NCBI GenBank assembly: GCA_000715685.1
Contig: KL569414.1
Location: 132,279-138,415, forward strand
Source: Streptomyces lilacinus
Lineage (GTDB): Bacteria > Actinomycetota > Actinomycetes > Streptomycetales > Streptomycetaceae
Length of the DNA: 6,137 bases
Reading direction: 5' to 3'
Within the stretch, counting starts at the first letter, position 1. Each line of letters begins with the position of its first letter. This document shows, one piece after another, positions 1 to 5,767 of this stretch. The notes under the pieces are model-generated. The model made no database searches. It saw only the letters and a list, made by a program, of their open reading frames with translations, and was not told where the DNA came from. A program made the position numbers and the translations under genes.

Positions 1-358
1 CTGCCGCTGGCGGTCGGCGTCCAGTCGAAGGCGGCGAAGGGCCGACGGGGGCCGTACGCCTCCGCGAGCGCCCGCGCCGTCTGCGCGCGCGTCATCGGGG
101 CCACCCGGTCGTGCAGCCCGCCCAACGCGCCGCAGACCCGAGGCGGCAGCAAGTCACTGCGGGTGCTGAGCAGTTGCCCGCCCTTGACGTACGTCGGCCC
201 CAGCCCGCACAGCAGGCGCACCGCCCTGCGACCCAGCACCTCGGGCAGCGCGGCGGGCCCGGCCCGTACGGCGTCGAGGGCGCCGGCCGCGGTGTGCCGA
301 CCGGCGACGGCGGCCACGGCGCGAGCCGGCCGGCGAGCGCGACGTAACTGATCTCCAT
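1..358 (-). CDS. ABC1/AarF (UbiB-like) protein kinase family protein, N-terminal part; runs off the left edge, possible frameshift
   Basis: The minus strand encodes the N-terminal region of an ABC1/AarF/UbiB-type atypical kinase. The diagnostic stretch is GLGPTYVKGGQLLSTRSDLL followed by PPRVCGALGGLHDRV, matching the family's conserved 'LGPxxxKxGQ...STRxDLLP' block. Only about 105 residues are in the window; the kinase core with its ATP-binding and catalytic residues lies beyond base 1. The likely start is ATG at 358-356, preceded by a strong ribosome site (AAGGGGAG), giving MEISYVALAGRLA. However, the conserved block is in another frame, entered between that start and about base 317. Removing one CG from the short CG run at 319-323 would join them as MEISYVALAGRLAVAAVAGR. 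Otherwise translation would have to start at GTG 317, which has no visible ribosome site. Family members act in quinone/isoprenoid metabolism or as poorly defined kinases; the substrate here is unknown. It is divergent from the SRPBCC gene. Confidence 0.75.
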
Positions 359-427
359 GGTCTCCCCTTGGACGATCACTTGTGGAAGAGCGAGCGAACG
401 TGCCTGGAGACGCGCTGATTTGGAGCG

Positions 428-455
428 TTGACACCGAACAGAGGCTACATAATAT
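428..455 (+). promoter_or_regulatory. Vegetative-type (HrdB-like) promoter for the SRPBCC-araC operon
   Basis: A perfect TTGACA -35 box lies at 428-433. An AT-rich segment follows, with TAATAT at 450-455 (16-base spacer) and an overlapping CATAAT at 448-453 that is closer to consensus but only 14 bases away. AT-rich DNA of this kind is rare in the window. Transcription starting about 7 bases further on would give a leader of roughly 25 bases before the GTG at 487. The kinase gene on the other strand shares this divergent gap. No experimental start site is known. Confidence 0.6.
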
Positions 456-486
456 GGGAGCGATCCCTCCGGCGGTAGGAGGAACG

Positions 487-1329
487 GTGTCGGTCTCGGA
501 CGCAGTGCGGGTCACCCTCCGTCTCCCCGCGCCCGCGGCGCGGGTGTGGCCGAAGCTCACCGAGCCGCGGCACGTGGCCCAGTGGTTCGGCGACCTGGCC
601 GGCCCGCTGACCGTGGGCGAGGACAACCGCCTGGACTTCGAGGACGGCGACTTCTTCACGCTGCGGCCGACGCGGCTCGTGGCGGGACGGGAAGTCGCCT
701 TCGAGTGGCGGTTCCTGGGCGTGGGCAAGCGCCAGCGGATCGTATGGACGCTGGAGCCCGCGGCCGACGGCCCGGGGGAGTCCGTGCTGACGGTCGACGA
801 CCACGACGCCACCCGCACCCCGGCCGAGGCGGCCCAACTCCGCGAAGGCTGGACCGACTTCCTCACCCGCCTCGCCACCCACCTCCGCACGGACCGCAGC
901 GCCCGCTACGCCCTGCGCGACGACATCGACGGCGCCGTCGACCTGCCCACCGGCCCGTACCGTCCCCTGACGTACCCCGCGCTCCTCGACTGGCTCCCCG
1001 TCGCCGAGGACGGCTTCCGACCCGCGTGGTTCTTCGTCGTCGACGACGAGGGCCCGCGGCGGTTCGCGCTGCGCGACTGGGATCTTCTGGAGGATGAGCG
1101 ACTGACCTTCGAGGTCGAGATCCCGGAGGCGCCCGGGGCACCGTCGGCGGAGGTGACCCTGACCCCTGTGCCGGACGGCCTCCGGCTGTCCTTCGCCCAC
1201 CGGGGCTGGACGCGGCTCGGCCTCCCCGACCACCGGGCCCAGGACCTCCGCCGGCGCTTCACCGCCACGTGGGTGGCATCGCTGGCAGCGGCCCGCGCCC
1301 GCGCCCGCGCCGCCGCCGGGCCGGACTGA
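487..1329 (+). CDS. SRPBCC (AHSA1/START-like) domain protein with two tandem SRPBCC-like halves
   Basis: The GTG at 487 was chosen because AGGAGG at 477-482 sits just upstream and the SRPBCC fold begins immediately (residues 1-10, VSVSDAVRVT). The product is 280 residues. Residues about 5-140 look like an AHSA1-type SRPBCC domain: 'LPAPAARVWPKLTEPRHVAQWFG' then strand-rich sequence with FEWRFLG and IVWTLEP, ending in a helix after REGWTDFLTRLATHL. Residues about 150-270 look like a second, more divergent copy (VDLPTGPYRP, WDLLEDERLTFEV, LRLSFAHRGW, then a long C-terminal helix). A single AHSA1 protein is usually about 140-170 residues, so this is a duplication or fusion. The fold binds hydrophobic ligands in many families; no ligand can be read from the sequence. 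It is the first gene of an operon with an AraC regulator 2 bases downstream. The Ala/Arg-rich tail is probably disordered. Confidence 0.88.
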   Translation: MSVSDAVRVTLRLPAPAARVWPKLTEPRHVAQWFGDLAGPLTVGEDNRLDFEDGDFFTLRPTRLVAGREVAFEWRFLGVGKRQRIVWTLEPAADGPGESVLTVDDHDATRTPAEAAQLREGWTDFLTRLATHLRTDRSARYALRDDIDGAVDLPTGPYRPLTYPALLDWLPVAEDGFRPAWFFVVDDEGPRRFALRDWDLLEDERLTFEVEIPEAPGAPSAEVTLTPVPDGLRLSFAHRGWTRLGLPDHRAQDLRRRFTATWVASLAAARARARAAAGPD

Positions 1330-1331
1330 CC

Positions 1332-2180
1332 GTGCGCCCGGCCCCGGCTCCTGCCGCGCCTTCGCTTGTCGCTCCGCCGCCCTCGGCGGACCAACTCGCC
1401 TCGGTCGAACGCGCGATCCGCCGCATGCGCGACCACCTCGGCGAGACCCAGTGCCTGTCCGACCACGCCGAGGCCGGCCTCTTCAGCCCCTTCCACTTCC
1501 ATCGCGTCTTCCGCAGCGTCACGGCCGTCACGCCGGCCCGCTTCCTGGCCGCGCTGAGGATGGCGGAGGCGCAACGGATGATGATCCGGGGCTCGCCGCG
1601 GGTGACGGACGTGTGCACGGCGGTCGGCTACTCGAGCCTGGGCACGTTCACGACGCAGTTCACGCGCCTGGTGGGGATGTCGCCGAGCCGCTTCAAGGCG
1701 CTGATCGACCGGCATGGCGACCGTCGTATCGGCGAGGTGGTGGACGACGCGGCCGGCTCCGATGCCGGCTCCGACCCCGCGCCGGCCGGTGGGGCGTCAC
1801 GACTCACCGGCCGGGTCGCGGGCGCCGCCCCCGCCGCCGGCGTCCTCTTCGTCGGTCTCTTCCCCCACGGCGTGCCCCAGGACTTCCCGCTCGCCTGTAC
1901 GGTCGCCCCCGCCCACGGCACCGTCCGCCTGCGCCCGCCGGGCGGCACCGGAGCGCGGATCCTGGCGGTCTGCTTCGACCGCGCCACCCGCGTCGCGGAG
2001 GCGCTCGACGACCCGTCCGGCGCCCACCGCCTGGTGGCCGGCGCTCCCGCACCCACCCACGGCTCCTTCCGCCTCCGCCTGCACGCCCCCGCCCTCAGCG
2101 ACCCGCCGATCGTCCTGGCCCTGCCGCTGCTGCTGGCCAGGGACCCGGGCGCGGCAGCCTGGCATAGTCATGCACACTGA
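1332..2180 (+). CDS. AraC-family transcriptional regulator with N-terminal helix-turn-helix pair and unassigned C-terminal domain
   Basis: The GTG at 1332 follows the upstream stop by 2 bases; no clear ribosome site precedes it, so translational coupling is likely. The 282-residue product has its AraC DNA-binding domain near the N-terminus, not the usual C-terminal position. Helix-turn-helix 1 is around residues 42-68 (CLSDHAEAGLFSPFHFHRVFRS, then VTPARFLAALRMAEAQRMM). Helix-turn-helix 2 is around 91-123 (VTDVCTAVGYSSLGTFTTQF, then TRLVGMSPSRFKAL). A linker rich in Asp, Gly, Ala and Ser leads to a C-terminal domain, residues about 158-270, with beta-rich stretches (GVLFVGLFP, GARILAVCFD, GSFRLRLHAPALSDPPIVLAL). 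I recall this arrangement in actinobacterial regulators but cannot name the C-terminal domain; it may be a sensor or beta-sandwich. It probably regulates its own operon with the SRPBCC gene; that is inference from context. Confidence 0.9.
   Translation: MRPAPAPAAPSLVAPPPSADQLASVERAIRRMRDHLGETQCLSDHAEAGLFSPFHFHRVFRSVTAVTPARFLAALRMAEAQRMMIRGSPRVTDVCTAVGYSSLGTFTTQFTRLVGMSPSRFKALIDRHGDRRIGEVVDDAAGSDAGSDPAPAGGASRLTGRVAGAAPAAGVLFVGLFPHGVPQDFPLACTVAPAHGTVRLRPPGGTGARILAVCFDRATRVAEALDDPSGAHRLVAGAPAPTHGSFRLRLHAPALSDPPIVLALPLLLARDPGAAAWHSHAH
2160..2168 (+). promoter_or_regulatory. Possible extended -10 element for the YbaK-type gene
   Basis: TG-N-CATAGT at 2160-2168 resembles an extended -10 element and overlaps the last codons of the AraC gene. 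No recognisable -35 box is seen 16-18 bases upstream. It would give a start near 2175 and a leader of about 50 bases containing the direct repeats at 2187-2207. The local drop in GC content supports regulatory DNA, but the call is tentative. Confidence 0.3.
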
Positions 2181-2186
2181 AGCTTT

Positions 2187-2207
2187 TTCATGTGCTGGTT
2201 CATGTGC
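2187..2207 (+). repeat. 9-bp direct repeat TTCATGTGC x2, 12-bp period, upstream of the YbaK-type gene
   Basis: TTCATGTGC occurs at 2187-2195 and exactly again at 2199-2207, separated by TGG. A partial copy (TCATG) is at 2168-2172. The repeats lie between the AraC gene stop and the ribosome site of the next gene, in unusually AT-rich sequence for this window. Direct half-sites spaced about one helical turn apart are typical of AraC-family binding, so they could be an operator; no evidence links them to the adjacent regulator beyond position. Confidence 0.6.
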
Positions 2208-2227
2208 GTCCGAAAGGCGGGGACTTG

Positions 2228-2725
2228 GTGTCCACCATGGGGTCGAACGAGATGTACGAGAAGCTGATCGCCCTGCTCGACGAGCACGGAGCCACCTACC
2301 GCCCCATCGACCACGAGCCCGAGGGCGCCACCGAGGCCGTGAGCCGCCTGCGCGGACACACGCTCGAGCAGGCCGCCAAGTGCATCGTCGTCATGGTGAA
2401 GCTGGACAAGAAGACGAAGCGCTACGTCCTGGCCGTGGTCCCCGGCGACCGGCGTGTCGACCTCGCCGCGATCAAGGGCCTGCTCGGCGGGACGTACGCG
2501 GGCTTCGCCACCCAGGACGTGGCCGAGCGCCTGTCGGGGTGTGCGAGCGGGTCGATCCTGCCGTTCTCCTTCGACCCGGAGCTCGAGCTCGTCGTCGACC
2601 CGGCGCTGCTGGAGCACCCGGAGTTCTTCTTCAACGCCGCTCGTCTCGACCGTTCTCTGGCCCTGTCCACCGCCGACTACGTCAAGGTCGCCGGCCCGCG
2701 GGTGGAGCCGATCGCGGCGGACTGA
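2228..2725 (+). CDS. YbaK/EbsC-type aminoacyl-tRNA deacylase (prolyl-tRNA editing domain family), stand-alone
   Basis: The 165-residue product is close to the full length of a single YbaK domain. Family features visible: an N-terminal helix (MYEKLIALLDEHGATYRPID), QAAKCIVVMVK with the expected conserved Lys at residue 51, the core strand YVLAVVPGDRRVDLAAIK (Lys 83), a Gly-rich/Pro segment GCASGSILPFSF at 104-115 corresponding to the family's GxxxGxxxP loop, and FFFNAARLDRSLAL near the end. Characterised family members hydrolyse mischarged tRNAs such as Cys-, Ala- or Ser-tRNA; which one this acts on cannot be told. GTG 2228 was chosen because GGCGGGGA at 2216-2223 is well placed; ATG 2237 and GTG 2192 are alternatives in the same frame. 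It lies downstream of the AraC gene with a 47-base gap containing direct repeats, so it probably has its own promoter. It converges with the exporter gene. Confidence 0.88.
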   Translation: MSTMGSNEMYEKLIALLDEHGATYRPIDHEPEGATEAVSRLRGHTLEQAAKCIVVMVKLDKKTKRYVLAVVPGDRRVDLAAIKGLLGGTYAGFATQDVAERLSGCASGSILPFSFDPELELVVDPALLEHPEFFFNAARLDRSLALSTADYVKVAGPRVEPIAAD

Positions 2726-2732
2726 CTGGAGG

Positions 2733-3350
2733 TCACTGGGTGGTCGGGGTGAGCGCCAGCGCCACGCCGAGGCCGACGAGCACGGAGCCGATCACCCGGT
2801 TCAGGACGACCTGGCTGCGCAGCATCTTGGCGCGCAGCCGGTCGTTCGAGAAGAAGAGCGCCGCCAGCGCGAACCACACCAGGTGGGCCAGGGACATGAA
2901 GAGCCCGTAGCCGATCTGCCGCCACAGCGGCGTGTCCTGGTGGACGACCTGGGTGAAGGTGCTCAGCACGAACAGCGTGGTCTTCGGATTGAGCGCGTTC
3001 GTCAGGAATCCGGTGCGCAGGGCCTGGCCGCGGGAAATCACCGGGCCGTCGGAAAGGTCGATGTCCAGCCGCGTGCGGTTCACGAAGGTCTTGCAGCCGA
3101 TGAAGACGAGATAGGCCGCGCCCGCCAGTTTGATGGCCGTGAACACCGACGGCGAATGGGATATCAGCAGCCCCACGCCGAGAATGGTGTACGTCACGTG
3201 CACGAGCACGCCGAGCGAGATTCCCGCCGCGGACAGCAGGCCGGGGGTGCGCCCGTACAAATAGCTGTTGCGGACGGTCATCGCGAAGTCCGCGCCGGGG
3301 CTGATGACGGCCAGGACGGTGATGAGGGCGACGGCGAGAAGTTCGGCCAT
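2733..3350 (-). CDS. LysE/RhtB-family amino acid exporter
   Basis: The 205-residue membrane protein has the length and signature of the LysE/RhtB translocator family, which exports amino acids or related small molecules across the cytoplasmic membrane. It starts at ATG 3350 after AGGA. Near the N-terminus is VISPGADFAMTVRNSYLYGR, matching the family's 'SPGPxxxxVxxxsxxxGrxxGl' block, with Ala in place of the usual second Pro. FLTNALNPKTTLFVLSTF at about 114-131 is the conserved 'NxLNPKxxxF' block. Hydrophobic segments at roughly 1-22, 40-63, 68-87, 113-135, 145-168 and 182-200 fit the usual six helices. Substrate cannot be inferred. Its stop is 7 bases from that of the convergent YbaK-type gene, leaving no room for a separate terminator. 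It is divergent from the PBP-like lipoprotein, and the inverted repeat at 3398-3417 lies upstream of its start. Confidence 0.92.
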   Translation of the reverse strand: MAELLAVALITVLAVISPGADFAMTVRNSYLYGRTPGLLSAAGISLGVLVHVTYTILGVGLLISHSPSVFTAIKLAGAAYLVFIGCKTFVNRTRLDIDLSDGPVISRGQALRTGFLTNALNPKTTLFVLSTFTQVVHQDTPLWRQIGYGLFMSLAHLVWFALAALFFSNDRLRAKMLRSQVVLNRVIGSVLVGLGVALALTPTTQ

Positions 3351-3397
3351 GGTTCCTGATTCCGGCGGGAGGGACGGACGGGGCGGGCGCCGCTCTC

Positions 3398-3417
3398 CCG
3401 GACAGCGGGCTGTCCGG
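3398..3417. repeat. Perfect 8-bp inverted repeat between the divergent exporter and PBP-like lipoprotein genes
   Basis: CCGGACAG at 3398-3405 and CTGTCCGG at 3410-3417 are perfect reverse complements around the 4-base centre CGGG. A second, overlapping pair, CGGGCGCC at 3384-3391 and GGCGCCCG at 3416-3423, could form an alternative larger stem. It lies 48 bases upstream of the exporter start and about 155 bases upstream of the lipoprotein start. The surrounding 3351-3572 region otherwise shows no gene and no convincing -35/-10 pair on either strand. It could be an operator, or a leader hairpin in the exporter mRNA; an outward terminator is unlikely between divergent genes. Confidence 0.65.
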
Positions 3418-3572
3418 CGCCCGCGATGCCCCGCGTTGCGTTGTGCGCTGTCAGTGGAACCCATCTCGTTGTTCATGACAAGTACCCGACAAAGGATGTG
3501 CGGGCAATCGCAATGCGGCGGCCTGGCCCGCCGGGTGCGCCCCGGCACGTCCGTACGATGGTGATCATGCTT

Positions 3573-4766
3573 ATGACAACCCGCCGCCCCCGGGCCGCGA
3601 TGGCCGCGGCAGGCCTGATGACCCTCTTCATCGTGAGTACGACGGGCTGCGCGTCCGGTGGAGGGGCGGCGGAGGGAACGCCGTCGACGCGGGTGTCCGG
3701 GCAGGAGAAGGCCAGGGCCAAGGAGGGTCTGGTGGACATCCTCGTGGCCGGTCGACCGATCACGGGCACGAAACCGTCGGGGCACGCCAAAATCCCGTAC
3801 CAACGCACGTACGCGGAGGGCGAGTTGTACGCGGCGGTCACCGGGTACCGGTCGTTGGCTTTCGGGTCCGCAGGGCTCGAGTCCATCTACAAGGACGTCC
3901 ACGGCACGGTGGAGACCACCATCGACCCGGCGCTGCAACGCGCTGCGGCGGAAGGTTTGCGGGGTCGGAAGGGGGCCGCGGTGGCCCTGGACGCGGAGAC
4001 GGGCCGCATTCGGGCGCTGATGAGCACGCCGTCGTACGACCCTTCCGCCTTCAGCGGGTACGCGAACGCGGACAGGGCGGCGTGGAAGGAGGTGACCGAC
4101 AGTCGGGACCACCCCCTGCTCAACCGGGCCCTGAGGTCGACGGCGCCGCTGGGCCGGACCTCGCACGTGGTGGTGGCAGCGGCGGCGCTGGAGAAGGGCC
4201 TGTACGCGACGGTGGACGTACCGACGCGCACGCCGGGGGCCGCGGGGCAGTGCGCGAACGCCTCGATCAGGCAGGCGCTTCAGCACGGGTGCGACGAGGT
4301 CTTCACCGGCATGGCGTCGGAGGTGGGCCAGGAGGCACTGCGGTCCATGGCGGAAGCCCTCGGCTTCAACGAAAAGGCACTCGACGTGCCCGTGCGGGTC
4401 GCGGAGAGCACTTACCGCGACGGAGAGACGACGGCGACCCCGCTCCAGATGGCGAGGGTCATGGCCGTCCTCGGAAACGGCGGCAAGCAGCTCGGCCCGC
4501 GCCTGGTGGACCGGGTGGTGCACGGCGACGGCAGCGTGCAGAAGCCCACGACGTACACGGCGGCGGGCCGCCAAGTGGTCAAGCGCGAGACGGCGGATCA
4601 ACTGCGCACGGCTCTGTCGGACCGCGCGACCGGTGACGGATGGTCGTTGGCCCTGACGCGCGCGGCGGGTGGCCGGCTGGTCGCGCTGGCCGTCTACGCG
4701 AAGGGGGCGGGCGACGACGACATGTCGGCGGTTGTGGATCGCATGGCGAAGGCGGCCACCGGCTGA
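3573..4766 (+). CDS. Lipoprotein homologous to PbpA-type penicillin-binding transpeptidase, with all catalytic motifs lost
   Basis: The 397-residue product begins with a lipoprotein-like signal: MTTRRPR, a hydrophobic core, then STTGC with the lipid-accepting Cys at 26 (Thr at -3 is a weak lipobox). Residues about 52-108 (VDILVAGRPITGTKP, RTYAEGELYAAVTGYRSLAFG) and TTIDPALQ, GAAVALDAETG, STPSYDPS, PLLNRALRST and TATPLQMARVMAVLGNGG match actinobacterial class B PBPs such as PbpA. Where those have GSTFK (SxxK nucleophile motif), this has GRTSH at 194-198. The SxN position reads Gly-Cys-Asp at 239-241, and KTG appears as Ala-Thr-Gly at 352-354. It should therefore not acylate or bind beta-lactam, and may be a scaffold or regulator on the outer membrane face. 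The protein is also shorter than typical PbpA (about 480-490 residues). ATG 3573 is preceded at 6 bases by GGTGATC; ATG 3558 and 3567 are alternatives. The frame is intact with normal codon use, so it is not an obvious pseudogene. Confidence 0.88.
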   Translation: MTTRRPRAAMAAAGLMTLFIVSTTGCASGGGAAEGTPSTRVSGQEKARAKEGLVDILVAGRPITGTKPSGHAKIPYQRTYAEGELYAAVTGYRSLAFGSAGLESIYKDVHGTVETTIDPALQRAAAEGLRGRKGAAVALDAETGRIRALMSTPSYDPSAFSGYANADRAAWKEVTDSRDHPLLNRALRSTAPLGRTSHVVVAAAALEKGLYATVDVPTRTPGAAGQCANASIRQALQHGCDEVFTGMASEVGQEALRSMAEALGFNEKALDVPVRVAESTYRDGETTATPLQMARVMAVLGNGGKQLGPRLVDRVVHGDGSVQKPTTYTAAGRQVVKRETADQLRTALSDRATGDGWSLALTRAAGGRLVALAVYAKGAGDDDMSAVVDRMAKAATG

Positions 4767-4773
4767 ATGGCCG
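4753..4773 (+). terminator. Weak stem-loop at the stop codon of the PBP-like gene
   Basis: CGGCCA at 4753-4758 pairs with TGGCCG at 4768-4773 around a 9-base loop that contains the stop codon. There is no T-run after it. It may attenuate transcription into the following lipoprotein gene, but a 6-bp GC-rich stem is common by chance in this sequence. Confidence 0.15.
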
Positions 4774-4868
4774 AGCGAATGCCGTGAAGATGTTGGATTT
4801 CCACCCGCTTTCGGGAGCGCGAGAGGCAATACTTGGCCGCACGGCAACCGCGAAACGGGGGACGGGAA

Positions 4869-5306
4869 ATGCGGCGAACATACGTAGCGGCAGCGGCGCT
4901 GGGGATTGCTGGGGTAATTGCCCTCAGTGGATGCGGGCAAAGTGACGACAGTGACGCCGGTGCCGCAATCCGAGGAAACGGCGTCGCCCTGAACGGAGGC
5001 GGCGCCAACGGAGGCAAGCAGCAAGGGCTGCCCACCCCGCAGGCGATCCCCTCCCAGCTCATAGGCAGCTGGAGCGGCGGCAACTCGGACGGATTTCGAT
5101 CCTCCGTCTACACCCTTCGCGGGGACGGGACGTACACCAAGGACATCCTGGGGGGAGTGCGCGTTGACGGCCGCTATGTCGTCACGGGAAACGTGATCAC
5201 CTGGTTCTACGACCAGCGCCCTGGCGTATACATCACAAGCCAGTGGTATGTGGCGCCCAACGGCTGGCTTTACCTGGACGGTGAGAGCTTCCTGCCGTAC
5301 CGCTAA
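4869..5306 (+). CDS. Small secreted lipoprotein with possible lipocalin-like beta-barrel domain
   Basis: The 145-residue product starts at ATG 4869, preceded by GGGGGACGGGAA. It has a clean lipoprotein signal: MRRTY, a hydrophobic stretch, and a canonical LSGC lipobox with Cys at 22. Residues about 23-62 are a flexible Gly/Asn/Asp-rich linker (SDDSDAGAA, NGGGANGGKQ). Residues 63-145 form a compact domain: LIGSWSGGN, YTLRGDGTYTKD, VRVDGRYVVTGNVITWFYD, YITSQWYVAPNGWLYLDG, FLPYR. The pattern 'GxW...Y.f..DGty......G.y.v.g..i.w' resembles lipocalin-like small beta-barrel domains of bacterial lipoproteins; this is pattern recognition only and no ligand is suggested. It should be anchored to the outer face of the membrane. 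It lies 102 bases after the PBP-like lipoprotein on the same strand, so co-transcription is possible but the gap also allows its own promoter. Confidence 0.85.
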   Translation: MRRTYVAAAALGIAGVIALSGCGQSDDSDAGAAIRGNGVALNGGGANGGKQQGLPTPQAIPSQLIGSWSGGNSDGFRSSVYTLRGDGTYTKDILGGVRVDGRYVVTGNVITWFYDQRPGVYITSQWYVAPNGWLYLDGESFLPYR

Positions 5307-5334
5307 AGCTCGTTGAGAGTTCGCGCCCTGTGCT

Positions 5335-5346
5335 CCGGCCGGCCGG
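5335..5346. repeat. GC-only palindrome in the convergent gap
   Basis: Three tandem CCGG units (5335-5346) form a 12-bp palindrome in the 52-base gap between the small lipoprotein gene and the convergent WTPER-motif gene. It could contribute to a bidirectional terminator, but there is no T-run and hairpin formation would leave a very short loop. Confidence 0.25.
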
Positions 5347-5358
5347 CCGCCGCCGCCG

Positions 5359-5601
5359 TCAGTCGTCGTGTCCCGTCGCGTGTCGCATGTTCTCCTGCGC
5401 CTCCCGGACCCGTTCCGGGGTCCAGTGGCGCTCGACGTCCTGCGGGTCCTGGGTCGAGTCGTGCACCGCGGCGGACTCCGGGTGGGGCGGGGGGTCGGGG
5501 TGTGTGTCGCGGCTGCCGGGCCGTAGGGCCGCGGTGATGGCCAAAGCCAGTGCTGCCGCGCCGGCCGCCGCGATCGCTGCCTTCACCTTCCGGGAAACCA
5601 T
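5359..5601 (-). CDS. Small membrane-anchored or secreted protein with WTPER motif, unknown function
   Basis: This 80-residue product starts at ATG 5601 with AGGTGATC upstream; GTG 5610, with AGGA 5 bases upstream, would add three residues. Residues 1-7 are basic (MVSRKVK), 8-26 are an Ala/Leu-rich hydrophobic helix, followed by RPGS, so it is either a signal peptide or a single N-terminal anchor with the rest outside. Residues 30-55 are polar and Pro/Asp/His-rich (DPPPHPESA). The C-terminal part holds HWTPERVREAQENMRHATG, a probable short amphipathic helix. The WTPER(V/I)R motif recurs in the divergent secreted protein at the right edge. I do not recognise a named family. The protein is convergent with the small lipoprotein and divergent, across about 205 bases, from the secreted protein. 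Codon use is normal for the window, supporting a real gene. Confidence 0.72.
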   Translation of the reverse strand: MVSRKVKAAIAAAGAAALALAITAALRPGSRDTHPDPPPHPESAAVHDSTQDPQDVERHWTPERVREAQENMRHATGHDD

Positions 5602-5694
5602 CGAGATCACCTGCTTCCTGCACCGTGGGTGCCTGCCGCCAAGGTAGCAACTGCCGTGCTTACGGCTCCGGTTCGCGCTCCTCCGACGCCGGCC

Positions 5695-5710
5695 CCGGAC
5701 TCGAATCCGG
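5695..5710. repeat. Short inverted repeat in the divergent promoter region
   Basis: CCGGA at 5695-5699 and TCCGG at 5706-5710 flank CTCGAA. It lies about 95 bases upstream of the minus-strand WTPER-motif gene and about 97 bases upstream of the plus-strand secreted protein, roughly midway. The 5602-5806 gap has no other gene; clear -35/-10 pairs were not found on either strand. A repeat of this length may be chance. Confidence 0.35.
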
Positions 5711-5767
5711 CCAATGCTGTCCGAACCCCTCCTTCCCCCTCGCCCGGCTGGTCTACTCGCACGCGTC

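Noticed and set aside
445..1233. 262-codon minus-strand open frame antisense to the SRPBCC gene.
   Set aside because: Composition is Arg/Gly/Glu/Val-rich with no recognisable domain; the plus-strand frame has the clear SRPBCC pattern, promoter and ribosome site.
1269..1331. Earlier ATG at 1269 for the AraC regulator.
   Set aside because: It would add an Arg/Pro-rich leader overlapping the end of the SRPBCC gene; GTG 1332 directly after the stop fits the operon better.
1714..2910. 398-codon plus-strand frame across the AraC and deacylase genes.
   Set aside because: Pro/Arg/Ser-rich translation typical of a shifted frame of GC-rich genes, and it crosses two well-supported genes.
3469..3497. 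TTGTTC and AAGGAT with 17-base spacing as a promoter for the PBP-like gene.
   Set aside because: Each box matches consensus at only about half its positions; not better than chance.
3351..5024. The exporter reading frame stays open far upstream on the minus strand, to about 5024.
   Set aside because: Upstream of ATG 3350 the translation is Arg/Pro/Gly-rich low-information sequence antisense to the PBP-like gene. The exporter has a good start with AGGA and full family length from 3350. The long open frame is an effect of high GC.
5285..5311. GAGCTT/AAGCTC pairing around the stop codon of the small lipoprotein.
   Set aside because: Only 6 bp with a 15-base loop and no T-run; too weak for a terminator call.
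5691..5712. tRNA T-arm-like sequence (CCGGACTCGAATCCGG).
   Set aside because: The loop is CTCGAA, not TTCRANY in a 7-base loop, and no anticodon arm or acceptor stem can be built around it, so no tRNA or tRNA-remnant attachment site is supported.
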